Shown in pieces: positions 57,275-64,000 of a stretch of 64,000 bases of DNA. Numbering within the stretch: position 1 is the first letter of the stretch; every line of letters starts with the position of its first letter. The DNA lies in NCBI GenBank assembly GCA_941918925.1, contig OW799234.1:84704497-84768496 (forward strand). Direction: 5' to 3'. The notes below the pieces were generated by a model. The model was not told the DNA's origin, did not search any database, and saw only the letters and a program-made list of their open reading frames with translations. This DNA is from Phyto melanocephala. Its lineage: Eukaryota > Arthropoda > Insecta > Diptera > Rhinophoridae. The position numbers were made by a program, and so were the translations under genes.

Positions 57275-57889
57275 GGCTATAATAAATATCAAATTTTCTC
57301 CCATTCAATAATATTAGAAAAGTTTCTTTTAAAAAAAAGTACCAAAAAAAGGACAATTTTTACCCCTTATACATACATGTGAATTTGAAAAAAGTGCCGA
57401 ACTCCTATTAATATTTTTTCGCGGATTACTTACAACAGTTTAAACCTGTTTCCTAGCTTTATGTGTTTGGAAGTTACGTAGGGTACCAAAAAAGTACCAT
57501 ATTATAGTTTTTCCCCCTTTTTCCCCCTTAAGGGTTGAAAATTCAAAAAAAGGCCAGACACCTGTCAGCTTATTTTTTGTGCACATTACAACGTTTTTTT
57601 GAATTTAATTTGTATCATTTTTAGTTTAGCAGATATAAGATTACCGATTTTAACCGTTTTTACCCTTTTTTACCCCCTTAAAGTACGAATTTCCAAAAAT
57701 CCCCTCTTAGTGGAGTTATACATCGAATGAGGAACCGATTTTCCAAATTTCATGTCTCTAACTCTTTGCATTTGGGCTGTGCGATGATGAATCAGTCAGT
57801 CAGTCAGTCATTCAGTCACGCTACTCTTTTATATGCATAAATAGATAATAGGGCAGAAAATATTGGCTTTTACAGTAAAAATGAGAGAA

Positions 57890-58183
57890 AAACAGAGGCA
57901 GTCGTATTTATTTGCTCATATCTCATGAGGATTTCAGTAGCAATTCATTTCCGTATATTTGCAAAAGATTGATACCACATACAGATCTGTGCAACATGTG
58001 GGTGCTTCCAAAATTTGATTTTAACTTACAAATGTACAGACAGACATTTTGCAATCGACTAATCTAGTCTTCAGCTTTCAGAAAATATATACTTCATAGA
58101 GTCTCAAATTAAAATTGTAAAGATTACGCACGGAATTACAAAGCTATAAAAATTTGCCCTTGGCTCCACAGATAAAGGGTATA
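57890..58183 (-). mobile_element. 5' half of a DINE-like element, reversed
   Basis: AGTCGTATTTATTTGCTCAT, TTTCAGTAGCAATTCATTTC, AAATATATACTTCATAGAGT and CACAGATAAAGGGTATAAAA follow the family order in reverse, ending at the 5' hairpin. Confidence 0.6.
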
Positions 58184-59318
58184 AAAAGTTTTGTTCTTTG
58201 TTGTGGTACTGTATTTTGTTAAGCCTAAACTGCTCATTTTTGGCAATAGTTTCACACATAAACGGCAGTGAATTTTAATTTATTCGCTAAATAATTCAAA
58301 TTTTCAATTACCACAACCCAACAGTATTAAGGCTTAATTGAATTAATTCGTTTCGGTACTAAATCCTAATGTATAAATAGTACTTACCAGGATTCCTTAA
58401 TTTGCGACGAGTTAATTTATATTTGGAAAAAATCATCCAAATTATTTTCCGGTTTTGTTTTTATACTCGATTACTTGCGATTAATGATTTGATGAAACCA
58501 TCCTAAATCCAAACTCGATTAGGAAACTAATAATAGTTTAAAGCCATTTGCTTTTTATAGTTTTTCAATTGTTATATACAAACAGACGACATTTGACATT
58601 TGTACATAACATAAATTCCATTTTGGATTATCTTGTAATTCGTACACTTCATACGACATTTTTAACTTTGTCAGAAAAAAAAAAATACAAAAAATAAAAT
58701 AAAGAAGAATTGAACGCGCTACAAGAAAAACATGTCGAGTTGGCACTTTTAACAGCGAATAAATCGGCTTTTTTCCATTTCGATAAATTCCAGTCCCAAC
58801 TACAACAACAATCTTATTCAGCTACTTGAACATCTACTACCGCCACTCATACAACTACAGCTACTAGTGCATGCATATGCACATGCACACACAACTACAT
58901 ACGTACTATTAAATACCCTGGCAGTAATACCGAATTTATGTATAAATTGAAAAGTAAGTATGAATGAATGTGTAAATGGCACAAAACACTAGCAATAAAA
59001 TAAGAACAAGATACGAAAAGACAAAAAAAAAAATTTAAATTTACTTGAGTATCAAGTCTGTCTGTCAACATTTAAATTACAGTTAGGCAAACGCATTCAA
59101 TCCAGTCAATTTTAATTTATTCGTTTAATTTTGCCAATTCATACATGAACGTGATTTTCGTTACTTTTATCTTTGTAATTTGGTTCTTTCTGAGTGCATT
59201 TTTGAAAATTGAATTCTATATTAAAGAAGTATTGAAAAGTGAATAGTAAAGTTTTATACTCTTACTTAGTTGTGTTTAATTAGCAAAATTAAAAAAAAAA
59301 ATACCAAAATTAATTAAA
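58184..59318. other. Upstream region of the third inaF-like gene
   Basis: No recognised transposon. A less AT-rich stretch at 58790-58920 (CAACTACAACAACAATCTTA, then CACATGCACACACAACTAC) and a CCAGTCAATTTT word at 59102 lie within 550 bp of the start codon. They could belong to the promoter or 5'UTR. A GTTTAATTAG acceptor-like site lies at 59274-59283. Confidence 0.35.
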
Positions 59319-59684
59319 ATGCCTACACAATCCATTAAGGCAGATCCTTTGAAAATCGTTAATATCATATTGCCTGCGAGCAGCGGTGGCAATGCAAACA
59401 GCGGCAGTGATAATAAAGACAGCAATGTAAATTCGAGGGATAACGAATCTCCCTCGTCTGCAGGAGGTTATGTGCCACCACGCACTGTCATTAATGATGA
59501 TGTTTTATTTGCAGAACCAACATTTTCCGAGAAATTCTTTCGCTACTTGGTCATTGTTATTTATTTGGGTGGCCTAAGCAGTTTGGGATTTTTCCTGTCC
59601 ATCTATTATATATTCTTCTGGGATTCACGTATGCCTCCCGTTTACAAGCCCACCAAAAAACCACCAGTTTTTATTAAACCATAA
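59319..59684 (+). CDS. inaF: INAF-motif small membrane protein 3 (long N-terminus)
   Basis: A 121-residue protein of the same family. The first 70 residues are polar and low in complexity, rich in Ser, Gly, Asn and Asp (SSGGNANSGSDNKDSN), with PP and acidic residues before the motif. Then come F-S-E-K-F-F-R (69-75) and a helix (about 77-100: LVIVIYLGGLSSLGFFLSIY). W101-D102-S103-R104-M105-P106-P107 follows, then a Lys/Pro tail (YKPTKKPPVFIKP). The start ATG follows TTAAA. A later in-frame ATG before the motif is absent, so the long N-terminus is part of the protein unless an upstream exon differs. It lies 10.7 kb after gene 2 on the same strand. A GAG/GTATGT donor begins 26 nt after the stop. 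AATAAA at 59772 could serve unspliced transcripts. The role is inferred from the family only: a small membrane partner, possibly of TRP-type channels. Confidence 0.87.
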   Translation: MPTQSIKADPLKIVNIILPASSGGNANSGSDNKDSNVNSRDNESPSSAGGYVPPRTVINDDVLFAEPTFSEKFFRYLVIVIYLGGLSSLGFFLSIYYIFFWDSRMPPVYKPTKKPPVFIKP

Positions 59685-59710
59685 ACTTTGCAGTTTTTGC
59701 TGGCACTGAG

Positions 59711-59716
59711 GTATGT
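59711..59716 (+). other. Splice donor 26 nt after the stop of inaF-like gene 3
   Basis: CTGAG/GTATGTCC is a good donor. Together with the donors at 42020 and 48638 it forms a repeated layout across the three paralogues. Confidence 0.5.
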
Positions 59717-60076
59717 CCAACATATAAACAAACATAATTAAGAAATTAAAATTTTACTAAAAACAAAATTCAATAAATACTAGTGAGTAGTCGGAGAGTC
59801 CATAAATATTATAAATATTATTATAAATATAAATATTATTTATTTTTGCTCGTGCAAGTTAAAACATAAATCATTTTGGAAAATAATCGCGATAGCCCAA
59901 CAAAGACTCACTTTGTTCAAAGTTATTAAATCAATCATGGCTTTTTTCAAAACTTGAAGTTAAAAAAAATTAATTTTTTACACAAAAATTTGCAGTGTTC
60001 CAAACGAATTGAATTGAATTTGTTCAAATAATTCTCAGCCCACTATAAAAATGGAGTTAAAAATTGGTTGTAACTT

Positions 60077-60323
60077 TTTTATACTCTTCACTTGTAGTCC
60101 CAAGGGTATTACATTTACACATTTATATGATGACCATAATTTTTATACCAAAATACAGAACAAGAAAACATTTAACCAAAAACAACGACTATGTAAAAAG
60201 TACAAACAAACAACAACAGAATTGGTTTTGGTTTTTTTTTTTCAAACTTAAAATAAAATGCAATATTAACAAAGAGCAAGTAAATTTAAAATATTCGGCC
60301 GTGCCGTATTTGTTAATACCCTT
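60077..60323. mobile_element. Two DINE-like ends in opposite orientation
   Basis: TTATACTCTTCACTTGTAGT with CCAAGGGTATTAC at 60077-60115 is a worn 5' end. ATATTCGGCCGTGCCGTATT, then TTAATACCC (60288-60320), is the complement of a family 3' end. The central blocks are missing, so these are scraps of one rearranged or two separate copies. Confidence 0.45.
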
Positions 60324-60340
60324 AACCATCATTAAAAAAA

Positions 60341-60938
60341 GCTGATTAAATTTTAAGAGCCAATGTTGAGTGTAAACCACACTTTAACGTGAAATTTTTT
60401 TTCTGCATTTCATATGACATTTCTCAATTTCAGACTGACTCAATTTGAACCCTGGAAAGATACACAACCGAGTAACGCATTAGAGTTATTCAGGCTTATT
60501 ATGAAAATAGGCGATCAAATCAAAATGTATTTCGTATACTTCGTAATTCTTTTGGTCAACATAATCGCTCAATTTCGTCCACAATCGGGAGGATTGTGAA
60601 AAATATTTAAATTTCAGCAAAACAGGTCTGTATGAAATGTGAACACATCTGTGAATGCCTTCTTAGTTCGTTGAACGGAAAACATTGCTGTTGTTCGCAA
60701 TAGTGTGGCAAAAGAGCATCATCATGCCCATCTATTGAACATTAACATTGTCATTGAAAATTTGGACCATCGAATGGAGGTGTGCGGCCGAGGTCGCGGC
60801 GGCCATTTGGCTGATCTTTTGTTTTATACTTAATTGAACCATACCTATATTATCATAATAAAAGGAAATGACAATAATTTCCTAAATAATTGTTTTTGTG
60901 TTTTATTCAAAATCGGCCCTTAAAATTTAACCACCCTT
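60341..60938 (+). mobile_element. Deleted mariner-like element M5
   Basis: GCTGATTAAATTTTAAGAGC at the left and CGGCCCTTAAAATTTAACCA at the right are the family ends, with TA after the right one. Plus-strand codons with one shift give SNQNVFRILRNSFGQHNRS, the helix-turn-helix core. It has the same internal deletion pattern as M1 and M4, including the word GGCCATTTGGC. Confidence 0.7.
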
Positions 60939-62225
60939 TATATAATTTATAGGAGCGGCCAACAAAGATTTTCGATTTTGTATTTTGTTCTGTTACTGCT
61001 AGTTAAGTCCTTTCATTTAAAATCCATATTTGGTCTTTGATGGTCTTTAAGCTTAAAAATGATATTGTCGTTTGTTCAATTTAGGAAAAACACCGAGAAA
61101 ATTGCATTTTAGTGCTTATATCTCAGTCTATTGCTGGTACCTTTTTTAACAGTACGTAAGGGGTAGGCATTATCAATGAAATTAGCGCTTTTTAGCTGCA
61201 AAAAAGTGACCTGCAGACTGTAACATCGCATAAATAGTCACGTCTTCTAGAGAAGCTCTTCAAATCATGTAGGCACTAAGTAAGCGATTCCAGAAGCGCT
61301 TTTTGGTAATGAAGTTCTTTGGTGAGAAGCGTTTTTAAAATTTAGTTTTATTCGATTAGAAAGACTTAAATAATTAGTTTCAAAAATTGAGACAAACTGT
61401 TTTAATTGTTCGTTCTTCTAGATAATAAAAATAGATGCAGTTTATGTATTTGTTTTGAATAAAATGTAATGTAATCAGCCCTCGTGATTACCCCCATTAT
61501 CTGCTTCATGGTCGGTAGTAATTAAAAGCCTTCATTTGTAGTATTAAATACACAAGTGTCATGTACAAAAATGTAAAGGTATTTATTTGTGAGTGTTTTT
61601 GACACGCGTTATATTTTGTTGTTCAAAAACCACACACACACACTTACACATGTGTAAGGCATAAATGAAAACAACAAAAGAAAAAAAAAGCAACATTAAT
61701 TGTTTATGAAAATGTTTCTGTCAGTTTTTTTTTGTTCTTATATATTTAAGACACCTGTAAAAAGTCTAACCTCTTAACACAGTTTTTGTTGTAAACCAAG
61801 GAAACCTTTCAAAGTCAAATCAATACTGATTACCTAGAAACAGGCATGCGAATGTCATTTGTAAACTCGTACTCATACAATTACATACACACACACACAC
61901 TGAGAAGCATTCACAACCAATCGATAATTAACCATTTCGAACAATTCTTGTCGATTTGTTCACACAAACGTACACATGTATTAACAAATGTCTGGTATTT
62001 TCATGCATTTTAAGTTTATTGTATGTTTGAAGATATAAAAAAGAAAAGTAGTTTTCACAAAATATTCCTACAAAAAAAAGCCAGTAAAAATTCTAAAGAG
62101 TTTATGTGTGTGTATGACTGAGACATGATTAATGTTGAAGGTAAATTAAAATTGTTTCTGACTTTTTGAAGGATAAACTACTTGGTTGAATAATTAGCAA
62201 ATTTTCACTACATATGTATGGTATG
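60939..62225. other. Noncoding DNA without recognised repeats
   Basis: AT-rich. A short (CA)n tract lies at 61632-61643 and another at 61886-61900. TTTAGGAAAAACACCGAGAA (61080-61099) is a dispersed repeat word. No gene is visible. Confidence 0.35.
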
Positions 62226-62540
62226 AAGGGTGTCCAAATTTGAAGTATAATTTTATGGAGTAAAATTAGTGGTTTAGATAAAGGGAATATGTTGCTTTAA
62301 AAGGTTGATGCCACTTGCTATACATCAAGCGAACCAATGGACCTTTTGAAAGAAAAGTTCGAAAATCGCATTAATCGTAGAGAACAAATACATTGGCCGT
62401 CAATTTGACAACTTTAAACAGTATTTTGTGGGGTTTTTTGAAATCGAAAGTGTACAGCAATAATCCTACAGTAATTCGACTGCTTTAAAACAGCAATATC
62501 GGGCAGATATCAACCATTAACAATAGTTTCTTAAAAACTT
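62226..62540 (+). pseudogene. Dead mariner transposase C-terminal fragment
   Basis: GAAGGGTGTCCAAATTTGAA at the left resembles a transposon end. Broken codons then read EKFENRINRREQIHWPS, FCGVF and QQYRADINH. In mariner transposases this region is 'RFGPVNWPPRSCDLTPLDYFLWG', containing the last catalytic residue, which is not recoverable here. Heavily mutated. Confidence 0.45.
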
Positions 62541-62648
62541 TATTGATTTGATAAAAGATTGGGAGTAAGTGCCGTCACTTAACAAACACGTTTTTTTATT
62601 TTTTTTTAACCGGACCCTATTTGTAATAAATTAAAGCAAAAATATTTT

Positions 62649-63604
62649 TATACCCGCCACCAAAAAAATGGTGGGGGTATATTCATTTTGTCATTCCGTT
62701 TGTACCACATCGAAATATCAATTTCAGACCCCATAAAGTATATATATTCTGAATCGGGGTTTGATTTTAAGACGATCTAGCCATGTCCGTCCGTCCGTCC
62801 GTCCGTCCGTCCGTCCGTCTGTCCGTCTGTCTGTCTGTCCGTCTCTCTGTCCGTCTGTTGAAAGCACGATAGAGGTCGCACCGAAAAAGCTAGGGGGCTC
62901 CAATTTTGCCAGAATCTTTCTTATAGACAAGGTTGGTTTGGCATTGAAAATGGGCTAAATCGGAATAATAGGAAGAGAGTTATAGCTCGAAAAGCAAGAG
63001 TAGGTCGAAAAAACCCTGTCCTTCGAACATCGAATCAAATGGAATTGTGTCCAAACGCATTAACGTAGAGACATGAAACTTCAAATATGTATTTTCTGAG
63101 TAAAAACAATATCTTTCCCCGAAAATTGCCTAAATCCATGCATTAGGAAAGGAGTTATAGATCAAAATGTACGAAAATTTATACCGCACAGTGTATTTTT
63201 CGGTATATTTAAAAACAAAAACGTGATAAAAGCAACAAAATTGGATGTATGGCTCTGAAATTTTGCGCACATGGTTTTTTGGATAAATGATTTGTTCTAA
63301 CGGAAAATAAATGTGACACGCCCACCTCCCATATAACGTCTAACCTCAAATTCATATAATTTCTCTACGAATAAAGATTTTAGAATAATAAAGGACTATA
63401 TTGAAACATCTAAGTTGCATTCATTAGTAGAAACAACTTCAACACGCCTACTTTAACGCCCACTTTCAGTGAAAGACTAAATTTACGAAAACATTTTACT
63501 AGCATATCGAAGTTATACAAAGAAAGTGATACATATTTTAGTATAAAGAGATTATTCCATAGCGATTACTGTTAGTAACAAACAAACACATTTTGTGCTA
63601 TAAA
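62649..63604 (+). mobile_element. TATACCCGCC family, copy 3 (internally deleted, mariner-free)
   Basis: It starts TATACCCGCCACCAAAAAAA and follows copies 1 and 2 closely. It keeps only one of the three repeated modules. It carries GAAGTTATACAAAGAAAGTG at 63510-63529, the empty site of the mariner insertion M1/M4. The 3' hairpin and ACTTGTT end are missing; similarity stops near TTTTGTGCTATAAAT. Confidence 0.75.
62785..62856 (+). repeat. (GTCC)n/(GTCT)n microsatellite in the DINE-like element
   Basis: About 18 GTCY units (GTCCGTCC first, then GTCTGTCC), expanded compared with copies 1 and 2, which have two to seven. It creates artificial open frames on both strands. Confidence 0.85.
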
Positions 63605-64000
63605 TTGTGTTATTTCCCAGGAATTTGAGTTATTTAATCTTCCGGATTTCCCAGGATTATTTTTGGGAATCCCGGGAAATAAAAAAGGTGGCTACGATTC
63701 GAAAGCAGATGTTTATATTGAAATTGAATTCTAATGATTTTAGTTTTGATCTCATAGCTGAAGTACCTGTATTAGTGTTTTTTTGTGCTCATATGTATTT
63801 GATCTCGTATCTAGAGAATAATATTTCTTCAATAGAAAATATTTTTACTCAATTTATATTTTAAATTCAAGTTTCTTTATTAACTTTTATAGTTTTGAAG
63901 TGTTTCTTTTACATTATAAACTATTTTGTGCTTTTTAATAAAAACTTTTTTTTTTTTAAATATTAAAAGCAAATTTACTTTTTATTTGTTTTGCTGCGGG
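63605..64000. other. Window end, no gene recognised
   Basis: It contains inverted words around 63641-63682 (GGATTTCCCAGG and GGGAATCCCGGGAAAT), resembling ends of some hAT elements. It then has an open but unrecognised AT-rich stretch. No feature is claimed. Confidence 0.3.

Larger units (their letters stand above)
54290..57840 (+). repeat. GTACC-rich repeat family, copy B (split by a hAT-like element)
   Basis: It has the same block order as 36560-39240: repeats with TTCATAAACGT and GTCGCCCATAACATTTT, then CCTTTTTGGTACCTTTTTT. After the inserted element come AAAAAAAAGTACCAAAAAAA, CCAAATTTCATGTCTCTAAC, and GATGATGAATCAGTCAGTCA with a short (CAGT)n. No protein is coded. Copy B lets the junctions of the insertion at 54981-57274 be defined by comparison with copy A near 38800-38850. 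Confidence 0.55.

Noticed and set aside
62724..62958. Open frames on both strands across the GTCY repeat
   Set aside because: The frames exist because a four-base repeat without stops is read in all phases. The flanks are a DINE-like element.
39601..64000. A fourth INAF motif
   Set aside because: I searched for the Y-Y-x3-W-D-S-R-M-P pattern in the remaining open frames and found none. A divergent or spliced copy cannot be excluded.

Overview
This is a eukaryotic, very AT-rich (roughly 70% or more A+T), gene-poor and transposon-crowded stretch. It fits the genome of a higher fly (Brachycera, probably a calyptrate such as a blow fly, flesh fly or house fly). The evidence is three tandem genes of the insect INAF-motif family, abundant DINE-1/mini-me-like repeats with (GTCY)n tracts, many mariner remnants, and spliceosomal-type donor sites. 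No bacterial features are present. The species cannot be fixed from the sequence alone.

The only host genes I can support are three small plus-strand paralogues at 41756-42013 (85 codons), 48406-48621 (71 codons) and 59319-59684 (121 codons). Each encodes one transmembrane helix followed by a short D-S-x-M-P tail, preceded by an F-F/F-R block, which is the INAF motif. In Drosophila the inaF locus encodes several such peptides, and one is needed for the TRP channel of photoreceptors. In all three genes here a good splice donor lies 6-26 nt after the stop codon. This suggests that each whole ORF sits on one exon that splices to a noncoding 3' exon, possibly shared.

Everything else recognisable is mobile DNA, much of it nested. 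0-2 kb holds an eroded transposon protein. 4.2-6.9, 51.4-53.9 and 62.6-63.6 kb are three copies of one Helentron/DINE-like family. The first two are about 2.6 kb, face each other, and each carries the same mariner-like insertion; the third keeps the empty TA site. 7.8-17.6 kb is a cluster of a second DINE-like family. It includes a 5.5 kb tandem array of about 1.4-1.55 kb units, each carrying a tRNA-like segment. 19-20 kb and 25.4-27.5 kb are nested TIR elements, up to three levels deep. 27.8-29.7 kb is a hAT element with an exact 8-bp target duplication inside another TIR element. 32.9-33.3, 42.5-43.2, 46.4-47.3 and 62.2-62.5 kb are dead mariner transposases. 36.6-39.2 and 54.3-57.8 kb are two copies of a repeat with many GTACC motifs, each split by another transposon. 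44.6-45.8 kb is a young 5'-truncated LINE with an open RNase H frame, a 13-bp target duplication and a telomere-like AACCT tail. 49.8-50.8 kb holds Helitron ends. The intervals at 22.9-25.4, 30.5-32.1, 35.0-36.5, 47.3-48.4, 58.2-59.3 and 61-62.2 kb show no repeat or gene I recognise, and are the likeliest places for regulatory DNA of the inaF-like genes or introns of genes outside the window.
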